34,630 nucleotides of DNA from Treponema sp. (GTDB lineage: Bacteria; Spirochaetota; Spirochaetia; Treponematales; Treponemataceae): the NCBI GenBank assembly GCA_016290335.1, contig JAEETM010000039.1, positions 1 through 34,630 of the forward strand, read 5' to 3'. Positions 1-8,734 of the stretch are shown piece after piece. The first letter of the stretch is position 1. Each line of letters begins with the position of its first letter. The notes below the pieces were generated by a model, which saw only the letters and a program-made list of their open reading frames with translations, was not told the DNA's origin and searched no databases. The translations under genes and the position numbers were made by a program.

Positions 1-105
1 GTAATCGCCATAAATTAATTTATCGTTATCATCTAATATTGCTATTTTAACTGTAGTGGAGCCTACATCAATTCCTATTCGGATAGGGAGAAGGTTATTT
101 TTCAT
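1..105 (-). CDS. Acyl-CoA dehydratase activase-type ATPase, N-terminus only (BadF/BadG/HgdC family)
   Basis: The 35 visible residues run off the left edge of the window. They contain IGIDVGSTTVKIAILDD, the phosphate-1 motif of the ASKHA ATPase fold as seen in activators of 2-hydroxyacyl-CoA dehydratases and in the large DUF2229-containing CoA-enzyme activases. In that family an iron-sulfur ATPase donates electrons to a dehydratase; the cysteines that would show this lie outside the window. The ATG at 105 is preceded by a weak GAG. A 65-bp gap separates it from the coiled-coil gene upstream on the same strand. A sugar kinase or other ASKHA member cannot be excluded from so short a piece. Confidence 0.7.
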   Translation of the reverse strand, partial: MKNNLLPIRIGIDVGSTTVKIAILDDNDKLIYGDY

Positions 106-170
106 AGCTCTAATTTAATAATTTACCAACTTTTATTCAAGGAAAATTACAAAAATTGATATTTTGTCAG

Positions 171-1934
171 TTATTTTTTCACCGTCAGCTTAACTATTAA
201 ACCAGGGGTAACGGTTGCCAAATCAAAGTCAATAGCAGCTCCGTTTTTGTCTTTGGCAGGAGTAAACTTAAAGTATTCGCCGTCGGCCTTAATTGAACCT
301 TTTACAGCTTTTGCGGCTTTAATTTCGGCAGGGACTTCGGCAGCACCAATAAGCTTTTTGATTTCAGGAGTTACGTATACCTGAATATCTGATTTTGAAC
401 TTGCAGAAATTACGGCTGCCATTGCCTTTGAACTTGTGATTACGCCGGAAACAACGCTTTCGTAGAATTGTTTCTGTTTGTCGCTTTCCTTTGAAAAATC
501 GTTAAGCATTTCAGTTTTGAGGTGTTCTTTTTCGGTTTCGCTCTTCTGCAGGAGTTCCTGTTTTTCAGCTTCAAATTGAACCTTCATCTGCTTTTTTTCG
601 CCTTCATACGAATCACTCAACTCATCATACTCGTCAACAAGCTCGTTATATTCATCAATTAAATCATCAAAATCCTTTGTTAAGCCTTTTACTTCGGTAG
701 AAAGATTGTTTACCTGCCTTGAAAGGGTTTTCTTTTCGTTTTCCAAAGCAACTGTAGTTTCGGTAAAGGTTTCGCCCATTGAGTTTACGTAAGCTCTGGA
801 AGCAGCCACATAAGAAGGAATTGAGTTTTTCTGAGGAAGGGCAGCCACAGCATTTACAAGATAATTGTAGTTATCATATTCATCCTGGAACTTCTTTAAA
901 CCATTTACAGCTGTCTCACCTGAAATACCGGAAGCTTCTCTTGAGCTGTCAAAATTACCAGGATTGCTCAAACGGGCTTCTGCAATTAAATCTTCTGCCT
1001 TAATGTCGTGAAGTTTAGGGTCAAGTCCGTTTATTTCTGCCTGATATTTTGAAGAAAGAGTTGTAACGGAACGGTAAACATCTTCTGAACTTGAAGAACG
1101 GAGCAGTTCGATTGTCTGTTCAAGTTCCGCAATTCTGTCTTCATACTGCTGGGCAAGTTTTCTGCGTTCAAGCTCCTGTACACGACGTTCACTGTTTATA
1201 AGGCGTTCCTGTTCCTGTGCGGCCTGGATTTTTGAAGCATCATATTCTTTAAGCTGATTTTCATAGCCTTCGATTTCTGTTTCAAGAGCTTTAATTTTAG
1301 GGTTATATTTATCATTTATGCTTTTTACAGATTCATCATAAGTATTTTTTGTTTCTGCAAGCCTGTTTTTCTCTTCAGAAGCAGAAAGCTTAAGAGATTT
1401 AATCAAATATGTATCCTGGCTAAACTTAGTTTCGGCATTACGAAGTTCAACTTCCCTGTCGTTTATTAAATCTGAACGGTTTTTTACGGCTGTATCATAG
1501 TTATCCTGGATTTTAGAAACGGTGTCCAGAAGATTTTTCAGGTTCAAATCATCAAAAACACTCATTTCTACAGAGATACCTTTATCCTTCTGGTCAATTA
1601 CCAGAGACATAACAACTACCGTAGAAAGAACAACAAGGAAACAGATTCCAAGAAGAATCATTGCAAGCGGAGATTTATGCTTTGCAGTTTCGGAAAACTC
1701 TTTTTCAAGATTATAAGCCTGAACATCTGCACGAGATTTATGGAGAACTTCAAGCTCCTCGTCCAGGAACATTCGAACTTCTTTGTGAATCTCTTTCTGA
1801 GGAATAAAATCCTTTGCAGTCAATTCCTTTGAAAAATCATCTTCTCTATTTAATCTGGCAAGTTCTTTTGAGTCTTGAGAGTTTTGAGTACCGTCGTCGA
1901 TTATTTCGTCTTTTACTTTGTCGTCATTGTCCAT
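171..1934 (-). CDS. Single-pass membrane protein with long coiled coils (unknown function)
   Basis: A protein of about 587 residues that I do not recognise by name. It has a charged cytoplasmic-type N-terminus (about 1-85), one hydrophobic segment (about 88-113, containing LLGICFLVVLSTVVVMSLVI), then long Lys/Glu/Gln-rich coiled-coil stretches (about 130-290 and 390-475) and a compact C-terminal piece rich in Ala, Lys and Val. The start is taken at the ATG at 1934, which has GGAG six bases upstream. An in-frame TTG at 1946 is possible but lacks such a site. The gene begins inside the 3' end of the cyclase gene (22-bp overlap), so the two are probably translationally coupled. A structural or scaffolding role beside a membrane cyclase is only an inference. 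Confidence 0.8.
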   Translation of the reverse strand: MDNDDKVKDEIIDDGTQNSQDSKELARLNREDDFSKELTAKDFIPQKEIHKEVRMFLDEELEVLHKSRADVQAYNLEKEFSETAKHKSPLAMILLGICFLVVLSTVVVMSLVIDQKDKGISVEMSVFDDLNLKNLLDTVSKIQDNYDTAVKNRSDLINDREVELRNAETKFSQDTYLIKSLKLSASEEKNRLAETKNTYDESVKSINDKYNPKIKALETEIEGYENQLKEYDASKIQAAQEQERLINSERRVQELERRKLAQQYEDRIAELEQTIELLRSSSSEDVYRSVTTLSSKYQAEINGLDPKLHDIKAEDLIAEARLSNPGNFDSSREASGISGETAVNGLKKFQDEYDNYNYLVNAVAALPQKNSIPSYVAASRAYVNSMGETFTETTVALENEKKTLSRQVNNLSTEVKGLTKDFDDLIDEYNELVDEYDELSDSYEGEKKQMKVQFEAEKQELLQKSETEKEHLKTEMLNDFSKESDKQKQFYESVVSGVITSSKAMAAVISASSKSDIQVYVTPEIKKLIGAAEVPAEIKAAKAVKGSIKADGEYFKFTPAKDKNGAAIDFDLATVTPGLIVKLTVKK

Positions 1935-3625
1935 ATACCACTCCAATCTGACGGTGCATTCTCATTTCCTATTCTTTCAAGGAAAACCTGTGCTACATCA
2001 AGTCCACATTCTCGTAAATTGAACCTTGCAGCATCCCAATCGCCTTCATAATAAGCCTGCAGTGCCATTTCAAAAGTCTTGAACTTCATAATTACAAGCG
2101 GATCAGAGGCAGCGGAATCAAGAGGGAAGAAAATCTTTTTTCCTTCTGTTTTGCCTTTTACAAGGACTGTATCTATTTCAAAGAACTTATATCTGTTTGT
2201 TTCATTTTCAACTTCATTTTTTACATATTCCGAAACTATAACTGGAAGATGATAAATGCGTGTTAAACCTTCAAGGCGAGAAGCAGAGTTTACTGTGTCA
2301 CCAATTACGGTGTTTGTCATGTGAGCATCCTTTGGATTTGCACTGTCATCTCGACCAATTGTTCCATAGAATACTTCACCGCCATCAATACCAACACCAA
2401 CATCAAGAAGAACTGCTTCGAAAACCTTGAGCTCTGATTCGGTAAGCTCACGTTTCTTTTCAATTTCTACCTTTCGGTCGTTCATAAGACGTCTGAGTTC
2501 TGCTGTTGAACGGGTTATATCCCAGGCGGCTTCTACTGAATTAAGTGATTTTGACTGAGCTGTTTTTGAGGTTCCGAAAACTGCAAGAATTGCATCGCCG
2601 ATGATTGAGCCTACAACACCTTCATTAGAGTGAACATTCTGAATTACTTTGTTATAGTGAACATTCAAAACATCCATTATATCGTTACCAAGGGTTTCTG
2701 TTCTGAAAGTAAAGCTCTTAATATCGGAGAAGAGCATTGTAAGCTCCTGCTGACGGCCTTCAAGTCCAACTTCCTGTCCTGAATAAGCCTTTGCAACAAT
2801 ATCCTTTGAAACGAACTTCTGGAAGGTTGTAAGAAGGCTGTTTACTGCTACAGAAAGAGAGTTAAAGGAAGCGGCAAAATAGGTAATATCATCATTTGGA
2901 GCCTTGGAAAGGTCAATTACGCCGAGCGATTTGTTGTTCTGCATTTCAAGAAGGGCTTCTGTAAACTGATGGAGTGGGCGGAACTGCTTTTCAAGGATAA
3001 GGTAGCCCATAATAATGAAGAAAACAGTAAGGATAATAATAATGATTGAAATTATTATAAATACCCTGTTCACCGATTTATTCATGTCGCGGCGCAGCTC
3101 AGCACGAATGAGAAAATAATCCCAATCTTCCTGATACTTGTATACGCCGAAATATTCGCCTTCGTAACCCTTAAATGAAACAGAACCTTCCATTTTACCA
3201 TCGCTCAAATCATCAAGAAGAAGATTGAGAGCTTCCTCATCTATAAAGCGGGTCCAGACTGTTGAAGAATTATTACATGCTACAAAATCAAGCTTACCGT
3301 CGCGTTTAAGTGCAAGAGCAAGGCTGTTTTCATTTTCAAAGCCTGCTTTTGCAACCTTTATAAGGGCTTCTACTGTATTTTCCTTGCTTTTTGAATAGCT
3401 GTAGATTTCGTACTGATTAACTGAATTGTTATAGAGTTCCTTAAGCTGTTCAATCATGATTGTATTGTTTAAGGTAATTACTTCGCGTTTAGACAGCTGT
3501 AAAGAGATGTAATTAGTGGCAAAATTGGAAAAAAGTATCAGGCACACAAAGATGGCTAGAATTTTCAACCCTAAAGGCAGAATTCTTGTGTGACCAACCT
3601 TTGTAAAAAACGTTTTTTCACCCAT
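1913..3625 (-). CDS. Membrane class III adenylate/guanylate cyclase with HAMP-like linker
   Basis: 570 residues. TM1 is at about 20-40, followed by an extracytoplasmic sensor region (about 45-185), TM2 (about 188-211), a HAMP-like linker (about 211-265) and a class III cyclase domain (about 293-500). Metal-binding aspartates are seen in LFSDIK (D301) and IIGDAI (D344). The transition-state Asn and Arg lie in IGDTVNSASRLE. The enzyme should make a cyclic nucleotide from NTP in response to an external signal. The lysine normally found three residues before the GD motif (KFIGD in many bacterial adenylate cyclases) is serine here (SIIGD), so substrate choice is uncertain. The ATG at 3625 has AGGG about 10 bases upstream. 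It is the first gene of a leftward unit and overlaps the coiled-coil gene. Confidence 0.9.
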   Translation of the reverse strand: MGEKTFFTKVGHTRILPLGLKILAIFVCLILFSNFATNYISLQLSKREVITLNNTIMIEQLKELYNNSVNQYEIYSYSKSKENTVEALIKVAKAGFENENSLALALKRDGKLDFVACNNSSTVWTRFIDEEALNLLLDDLSDGKMEGSVSFKGYEGEYFGVYKYQEDWDYFLIRAELRRDMNKSVNRVFIIISIIIIILTVFFIIMGYLILEKQFRPLHQFTEALLEMQNNKSLGVIDLSKAPNDDITYFAASFNSLSVAVNSLLTTFQKFVSKDIVAKAYSGQEVGLEGRQQELTMLFSDIKSFTFRTETLGNDIMDVLNVHYNKVIQNVHSNEGVVGSIIGDAILAVFGTSKTAQSKSLNSVEAAWDITRSTAELRRLMNDRKVEIEKKRELTESELKVFEAVLLDVGVGIDGGEVFYGTIGRDDSANPKDAHMTNTVIGDTVNSASRLEGLTRIYHLPVIVSEYVKNEVENETNRYKFFEIDTVLVKGKTEGKKIFFPLDSAASDPLVIMKFKTFEMALQAYYEGDWDAARFNLRECGLDVAQVFLERIGNENAPSDWSGIWTMTTK

Positions 3626-3648
3626 TAACAGAAACCCTAGATTTATTA

Positions 3649-3677
3649 ATTATAAATCAATTGATAAAATTCCGCAA
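3649..3677 (-). promoter_or_regulatory. Candidate promoter for the cyclase gene
   Basis: On the minus strand a perfect TATAAT (3649-3654) lies 17 bp from TTGCGG (3672-3677), a weak -35. It would give a leader of about 18 nt carrying the AGGG site. It overlaps the rightward murJ promoter, so the two divergent genes may compete for polymerase. Confidence 0.45.
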
Positions 3678-3689
3678 CTTAGATATTCT
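3661..3689 (+). promoter_or_regulatory. Candidate promoter for murJ
   Basis: TTGATA (3661-3666), a 17-bp spacer and TATTCT (3684-3689). The predicted start of transcription is near 3696, two bases before the murJ ATG. No Shine-Dalgarno sequence is present, so a nearly leaderless message is predicted. Confidence 0.5.
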
Positions 3690-3697
3690 TTATTACA

Positions 3698-5392
3698 ATG
3701 AAAAAACAAAAATCTTTAGTACGTTCAGGCATAATTCTTTCGCTCATGACCTTTGCTTCCCGCATTATGGGGCTTGTACGAGAAATGACAAAGGCTTCTT
3801 TCTTAGGAACAGGACTTTTTGCCGACTGTTTTTCGGTTGCCTTCCAGATTCCTAACCTTTTACGCCGCCTTTTCGCCGAAAACGCAATATCAGTAGCCTT
3901 TATCCCCACCTTTAAGGAGTATCTTGAAAAAGGCGACAGTGAACAGAACAAAAAAGAAACTCAGGAGTTCATTTCCTCCACATTAACGCTGGTAACCTTT
4001 CTTACAGCCTGTATTGTAGTGCTTGGCATTTTCATCGCCCCCTGGATAACCCCAATTTTCTGCAAAAAGCCCGCACAGGAAATAACCCAGCTTTTACCAA
4101 ACTTCCCAAGCTTTATTCCACTTTTTGGTAAAGTAAACCTGAATATAGAACAAAATGAATATTTGCAGCAGGTTCAGTACTGGATGCAGCAGAAAAACGA
4201 GATTACGGTACTCACAAGGATAATGTTTCCTTACCTTTTCCTTATTTCTATTGCCGCTTTTTTCCAGGGAGTGCTGAACGGCTGTAATATTTTTGCTCCA
4301 TCTGGCTTTACACCCGTTCTTTTTAATTCCATTGTAATTATTGCTACCTACATTCTTTCTCCTCATACTTCAAACCCGGCAAGAGCAATGGCTATTGGTG
4401 TAGTTACAGGCGGAAGCATTCAGGCAATTTTCCAGTGGCCCTTTGTACGTAAAACCGGTTGGAAAATGCGCCTTACCTCACTCAGAAAAACCTTCCAGAA
4501 CCCGGGCACCAGAAAGGTTATATCACTCATAATTCCTACAATCATTGGAATTGCCGCTTACCAGCTGAACGACTTAGTTTCTACCTCAATGGCAACCCGC
4601 GCCGGAGAAGGAATTGCTTCGAGCCTCCAGTACAGTCTGCGCCTTCAGGAGCTTATTCTCGGTATTTTTGCCGTTTCAATCGGAACAGTAATTCTTCCGG
4701 ATATGAGCGGACTTGCCAACGAAAAAAACTGGGAAGGCTTTAATACAATTTTAATTCAGGCAATAAAGATAATGACGGTGATTTCCATTCCGGTAACCGC
4801 CTACTCCCTTGTAACCGGCAAGGAACTTATTTCCCTGCTATACAAAAACAAAATGTTCGATGATGCTTCGGTTGCCCTTACACTCGGTGAGTTCCGCTAC
4901 CACATTGCGGGGCTACTTTTCATTGCGCTGAATAGAATCATCTCTCCGGCCTTTTACGCCCAGGGAAACACAAAACTACCAACAACCGCCGGAATCATAA
5001 GCTTTGTTTCCAACATTATCCTTGTTTTTATTCTGATTCGACCAATGGGCGGACGCGGAATTGCCCTTGCCCTAAGTCTGGCAAGCTTTATTAATACCGT
5101 CTTCCTCATCATCTTTATGCGCAGAATGCAATCAATTCAAATCAAAAAACTGCTTAAAGATACCTGTCTATATATATTGAAGATTACAGTTTTTGCAGTG
5201 ATTGCCGCTGTACCGTGTTATTTCCTGCGCCCGGTTCTTGTTGAAGCCTTCAGCAGTTACGGACGACTGGTTGCTTATGGTCTGCCGGTTATAATTCTTG
5301 CGGTGATTTATTTTGCAATCGGTGTACTGGAGCTTGTAATCACAAAGGATGATATTGTTAAAGCAATTTTGAAAAAAATCAGGAAAAGATAA
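3698..5392 (+). CDS. murJ: Lipid II flippase MurJ (MviN family)
   Basis: 564 residues, very hydrophobic, with the length and about 14 membrane segments expected of MurJ. The N-terminal signature LMTFASRIMGLVREM and the following NLLRRLFAENAISVAF region are typical of the family. MurJ moves lipid-linked peptidoglycan precursor across the inner membrane. An extra hydrophilic stretch at about residues 128-165, between early membrane segments, is longer than in proteobacterial MurJ. No ribosome binding site precedes the ATG. The M24 peptidase follows 14 bp downstream, probably in the same transcript. A related MOP-family polysaccharide flippase is the only realistic alternative. Confidence 0.93.
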   Translation: MKKQKSLVRSGIILSLMTFASRIMGLVREMTKASFLGTGLFADCFSVAFQIPNLLRRLFAENAISVAFIPTFKEYLEKGDSEQNKKETQEFISSTLTLVTFLTACIVVLGIFIAPWITPIFCKKPAQEITQLLPNFPSFIPLFGKVNLNIEQNEYLQQVQYWMQQKNEITVLTRIMFPYLFLISIAAFFQGVLNGCNIFAPSGFTPVLFNSIVIIATYILSPHTSNPARAMAIGVVTGGSIQAIFQWPFVRKTGWKMRLTSLRKTFQNPGTRKVISLIIPTIIGIAAYQLNDLVSTSMATRAGEGIASSLQYSLRLQELILGIFAVSIGTVILPDMSGLANEKNWEGFNTILIQAIKIMTVISIPVTAYSLVTGKELISLLYKNKMFDDASVALTLGEFRYHIAGLLFIALNRIISPAFYAQGNTKLPTTAGIISFVSNIILVFILIRPMGGRGIALALSLASFINTVFLIIFMRRMQSIQIKKLLKDTCLYILKITVFAVIAAVPCYFLRPVLVEAFSSYGRLVAYGLPVIILAVIYFAIGVLELVITKDDIVKAILKKIRKR

Positions 5393-5406
5393 AAGAAGGT
5401 GAAAAA

Positions 5407-6555
5407 ATGAAAGAATACACAAAACCCGAACTTGAACAGATTTATAAAACAAGACGCGAAGCCCTGCGTGAATATCTTGAAGAAACAGGAACCGGAGCTG
5501 CCGTTTTTATTGACAGCGAAGAACACCGTGACCCGTCCATTGCTTACTACACCGGTCACGCAAACGATGCAGTTCTTTTTATTTTCAGTGACGGCTACAC
5601 CATTCTTGTTCCGTGGGATGAGATTCTGGCACGTAAAAACGGATTTTATGACAAGCTTATTCCATATACCCGCTACAAAAATAAAGAAATTGATGCCGTA
5701 AAAGCAGTTTTGAATCTTACCGCTTCTCACAGGAAAAGCCAGAAGATTGAGCTGCCACCTTATATTACATATCCACAGTATCTGCGTTTTCTGGATGCTT
5801 TAAGTAATTATGATTGCAGCTGTAAGGAAGATGGTGCCCACAAGTTTACGGTAAACAAACGTCTTATAAAGGATGAATATGAGATTGAGTGTACCAGGGA
5901 AGCAGCCAGAATTGGTGATTTGATTATTGATAAGATTGAGCAGCAGATAAAATCGGGCGAAATAAAAACAGAAACTGATGTTGCACTTTTGATTGAACGC
6001 GAATGCAGGCTGCACGGCTGCGACCGAACAGGCTTTGATACCCTTGCTGCCGGTCCTTCAAGAAGCTTTGCAATCCACGCCTTCCCGAACTACACTGCAG
6101 CAGAATGGCCTGGAAAAGGTCTTTCCATTCTTGATTTTGGCGTAGTTTACAGGGGCTACACAAGCGACACAACAATTACAATTGCAAAAGGCAAGCTTTC
6201 CGAAGCACAGGAAAAACAGTTGTCACTCGTTCAAAAAGCCTACAATGAATGTCTAAAGCTTTACACCAAAGAACACACAATCCCGGAAGCTGCAAAAAAA
6301 GCCGATGCAGTCTTTGCAACCGGAAAAATGAAAATGCCTCACACACTTGGTCACGGAATCGGTCTGGAAATCCACGAGTTCCCGCGCGTAAGTACTAAAA
6401 CTTCCCCGGACCTCTACTTTACTCCAGGAATGATTCTCACTCTTGAACCAGGCCTCTACGACGAACAAACCGGTGGCTGCCGTCTGGAAAATGATATCCT
6501 CATCACAGAGAACGGTAACGAAGTGTTAACGAGGGCTAAAATAATAAGAGTGTAA
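5407..6555 (+). CDS. M24 family metallopeptidase (aminopeptidase P / Xaa-Pro peptidase type)
   Basis: 382 residues. An N-terminal creatinase-like domain (about 1-150) precedes a pita-bread catalytic domain (about 155-382). All five metal ligands are visible: D243 in ILDFG, D254 in TSDTT, H316 in HTLGHGIGLEIHE, E347 in LEPGLY and E361 in RLEND. It should be a cytoplasmic dinuclear-metal peptidase removing the residue in front of proline, probably recycling peptides. The ATG has GAAGGTG upstream and sits 14 bp after murJ, suggesting cotranscription. The exact specificity (PepP, PepQ or YpdF-like) cannot be read from sequence. Confidence 0.9.
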   Translation: MKEYTKPELEQIYKTRREALREYLEETGTGAAVFIDSEEHRDPSIAYYTGHANDAVLFIFSDGYTILVPWDEILARKNGFYDKLIPYTRYKNKEIDAVKAVLNLTASHRKSQKIELPPYITYPQYLRFLDALSNYDCSCKEDGAHKFTVNKRLIKDEYEIECTREAARIGDLIIDKIEQQIKSGEIKTETDVALLIERECRLHGCDRTGFDTLAAGPSRSFAIHAFPNYTAAEWPGKGLSILDFGVVYRGYTSDTTITIAKGKLSEAQEKQLSLVQKAYNECLKLYTKEHTIPEAAKKADAVFATGKMKMPHTLGHGIGLEIHEFPRVSTKTSPDLYFTPGMILTLEPGLYDEQTGGCRLENDILITENGNEVLTRAKIIRV

Positions 6556-6622
6556 ATATAAACTCTTGTTATGTGGACGCCCGCACTGGGGCACTTGTGG
6601 GTAAAGGAAATCAAAAAACATA

Positions 6623-6684
6623 TTGTTCTATTGACATTACAACTAATCTGCTGTATATTCTTGGTTGTAAGTTGTATAGAACAA
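6623..6684. promoter_or_regulatory. Promoter embedded in a 62-bp symmetric palindrome (candidate operator)
   Basis: A near-consensus promoter, TTGACA (6631-6636), 17-bp spacer, TATATT (6654-6659), lies inside nested inverted repeats. The outer arms are TTGTTCTA (6623-6630) and TAGAACAA (6677-6684). The inner arms are TTACAAC (6637-6643) and GTTGTAA (6664-6670). Both gaps between outer and inner arms are exactly 6 bp, so the structure is symmetric about 6653/6654, at the -10 box. Transcription should start near 6666. The arrangement suits a dimeric repressor; the Rrf2 protein encoded at 9586 is the obvious candidate, by inference. Confidence 0.65.
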
Positions 6685-6729
6685 CAGCTTGCATAAATCA
6701 ATTTGGCGATATGCCACAAGGAGTTACAT

Positions 6730-7359
6730 ATGAAAGTAGCAGTAATTTGTTCAAACGGAAAGGTTGGGAAACTGGTTGTAAAAGAAGCTTTGGCAGCTGG
6801 TTTTGAAGTTACGGGATTCGCACGAGGCGAAAACAAGAGCGAAGCAAAGAACTTTGTTCAGAAAGATATTTTTTCAGTCACAAAAGAAGACCTCGCATGC
6901 TTCGATGCTGTTGTTGACGCTTTCGGTGCATGGACTGAGCCTGAGCTTCCTAATCATGGAAAATCACTTGCCCATCTCTGCAACCTTCTTTCTGGTAAAA
7001 AAACACGCCTTGTAATTGTTGGTGGAGCCGGAAGCCTTTATGTGAACAAGGAACATACAGTCCGTGTTATGGATACACCAGATTTTCCAGATATATTCAA
7101 GCCTCTTGCAAATGCAATGGGCACAGCTCTTGAAGACTTAAGAAAGCGTAATGATGTTCAATGGACATACATCAGTCCCGCAGGAGACTTCCAGGCAGAC
7201 GCTCCAAAAACAGGCAAGTGGATTTGGGGTGGCGAAGAGCTCACACTCAATTCAAAAGGCGAAAGCATCATCAGTTATGCAGATTATGCGGCGGCATTGG
7301 TTGAGGAAATCAAAAACGGTAAGAATTTTCAGAAAAGAATTTCTCTAGTAAGAGAATAA
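6730..7359 (+). CDS. NAD(P)-binding oxidoreductase-like protein (atypical SDR, YwnB/NmrA-like)
   Basis: 209 residues with a Rossmann N-terminus (MKVAVICSNGKVGKLVVKEA), a second glycine motif (VIVGGAGSLYVN) and a C-terminal substrate-pocket region (TYISPAGDF), as in the small NAD(P)H-binding proteins of the YwnB/NmrA-like group. The Met at 6730 is chosen because AAGGAG lies six bases upstream; an in-frame ATG at 6703 has none. It is the first gene after the palindromic promoter. In Bacillus a similar protein (YwnB) is encoded beside an Rrf2 regulator (YwnA), which matches the Rrf2 gene in this block. The substrate is unknown; a redox-stress role is inferred. Confidence 0.8.
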   Translation: MKVAVICSNGKVGKLVVKEALAAGFEVTGFARGENKSEAKNFVQKDIFSVTKEDLACFDAVVDAFGAWTEPELPNHGKSLAHLCNLLSGKKTRLVIVGGAGSLYVNKEHTVRVMDTPDFPDIFKPLANAMGTALEDLRKRNDVQWTYISPAGDFQADAPKTGKWIWGGEELTLNSKGESIISYADYAAALVEEIKNGKNFQKRISLVRE

Positions 7360-7366
7360 AATTTAG

Positions 7367-7388
7367 GGGCGGTTTAATCCGCCCTTTT
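7367..7388 (+). terminator. Rho-independent terminator after the reductase-like gene
   Basis: GGGCGG (7367-7372), six-base loop, CCGCCC (7379-7384), then four T. It sits between the reductase-like gene and the flavoprotein gene and should attenuate or end the first transcript. Confidence 0.75.
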
Positions 7389-7417
7389 CTATGGTTGATG
7401 CTATAAAGGAGTTGGTT

Positions 7418-7900
7418 ATGAAAAATAAACTGTCAATAAAAGACATAGCTGCATACTTAGAGGATCTTGGACTACAATATCTTGCATCAATTGGATTGGA
7501 CGGAAAACCAAAGATTCGCCCTGTTCAGTATATGGTTCTTCATGATGAAAAACTCTGGTTCTGCACGAACAGTGAAAAAGCGATGTATGCGGAATTGCAG
7601 AAAAATCCTTTTATTGAGCTTTGCGGAAGCCAGCTTCAAGAAGATGAAATTACTACCGCATGGATTCGTTTTAGTGCTGAGGTCATTTTTCCTGATGAGA
7701 GTGAAGAAACTTTCAGAATAAAAGAAGCAATTATGCAGAAGAGTAAGATAGTTAAAGAACTATATAAGAACAATCCTCAAAATCTGATTTTTAAAGTGTT
7801 TTATCTTAAAAATATTCGAGGCTCACTTACAAATCTGGGCCATGTGAAAGGTTTAGAAGAAAGAAAAGATTTTTCGCCAGTTATAGTTTTTGAATTTTAA
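7418..7900 (+). CDS. Pyridoxamine 5'-phosphate oxidase-family split-barrel flavoprotein
   Basis: 160 residues. The pattern LASIGLDGKPKIRPVQYM, then LWFCTNSEKAMYAEL and IELCGS, is that of the FMN-binding split-barrel (PNPOx-like) fold, whose members bind FMN, F420 or haem. The start at 7418 has AAAGGAG six bases upstream; an in-frame ATG at 7391 lacks a site. It follows a terminator, so it is either read-through from the first gene or has its own unseen promoter. The macrodomain gene starts 15 bp downstream. A flavin-dependent reductase role beside the ADP-ribosylation pair is plausible but unproven. Confidence 0.8.
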   Translation: MKNKLSIKDIAAYLEDLGLQYLASIGLDGKPKIRPVQYMVLHDEKLWFCTNSEKAMYAELQKNPFIELCGSQLQEDEITTAWIRFSAEVIFPDESEETFRIKEAIMQKSKIVKELYKNNPQNLIFKVFYLKNIRGSLTNLGHVKGLEERKDFSPVIVFEF

Positions 7901-7915
7901 TTCAAGGAGGCACCT

Positions 7916-8734
7916 GTGACCCAAGCCGAACGAAGGAAATATTTAATCAAATATCTTCTGAATGAAAACCCAAAGTATAAGGGTATTGAAATTCCGCAAA
8001 CTGACGAAGAGCAGAAATATCTTTTCCGTTCACTTGTCAATGTTCGTCCTCCACTCCCTGCAGGCGATGACTTTTTGCATATTCAGAATGCTTATTTACA
8101 GGAAGAAAACAAATCACGAGGAATCACGGATATTTCAGATTTGAATCCTGTTGCCAACAAAGATGGTTTCGGCAAGCTCAACTACCACGAAGATTTGTAT
8201 CTTTGGTGTGGCGACATCACGACTCTTAAAGTGGATGCAATCGTAAATGCGGCGAACAGCGGAATGACTGGTTGCTGGCATCCGAATCATGCTTGCATTG
8301 ACAATTGCATTCACACATTCGCAGGAATCCAGCTTCGTGCGGTATGTTCGGACATCATGAAAAAGCAGGGTCACGAAGAACCGATAGGAACAGCAAAAAT
8401 TACGCCAGCATTTAATCTTCCTTGCAAGTTTGTTCTTCACACCGTCGGCCCACTAATCAGCGGAAAACTCACTGAATGTGATTGTGCTTTGCTTGCTTCG
8501 TGCTACAAATCATGCCTGGATTTAGCAGTAAAGAATGGCTGTGAATCAATTGCGTTCTGTTGTATTTCTACAGGTGTCTTCCAGTTCCCACAAAATAAAG
8601 CGGCGGAGATAGCAATTGAAACGGTTCGTAAATGGAAAGAGCAGACAGAAAGCAAATTGAAAGTCGTGTTCAATGTGTTCAGCGAGAAAGACGAAGCGAT
8701 TTATAGGGAGCTTTTATATGAAAGAGAAAATTAA
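7916..8734 (+). CDS. Zinc-type macrodomain ADP-ribosyl hydrolase (SirTM-linked class)
   Basis: 272 residues, starting at GTG with AGGAGG upstream. A helical N-terminal extension (about 1-90) precedes the macrodomain: GDIT at 99-102, NAANSGM at 111-117, GCWHPNHACID at 119-129, and the diphosphate loop CISTGVFQFP at 216-225. The Cys/His-rich insert after NAANS is the hallmark of the zinc macrodomains that sit beside SirTM sirtuins and remove ADP-ribose from the modified protein. Its end overlaps the sirtuin start by 17 bp, so the writer and eraser are translationally coupled. Confidence 0.9.
   Translation: MTQAERRKYLIKYLLNENPKYKGIEIPQTDEEQKYLFRSLVNVRPPLPAGDDFLHIQNAYLQEENKSRGITDISDLNPVANKDGFGKLNYHEDLYLWCGDITTLKVDAIVNAANSGMTGCWHPNHACIDNCIHTFAGIQLRAVCSDIMKKQGHEEPIGTAKITPAFNLPCKFVLHTVGPLISGKLTECDCALLASCYKSCLDLAVKNGCESIAFCCISTGVFQFPQNKAAEIAIETVRKWKEQTESKLKVVFNVFSEKDEAIYRELLYEREN

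Noticed and set aside
6565..6600. A GC-rich stretch after the M24 gene containing TTGTTATGTGG, considered as a second attC site.
   Set aside because: Only a four-base GCCC/GGGC stem forms around its centre and no AAC/GTT box pair or one-sided bulges could be found.
6703..6729. A longer N-terminus for the reductase-like protein from the ATG at 6703.
   Set aside because: The AAGGAG at 6718-6723 and the start of the Rossmann motif both point to 6730.
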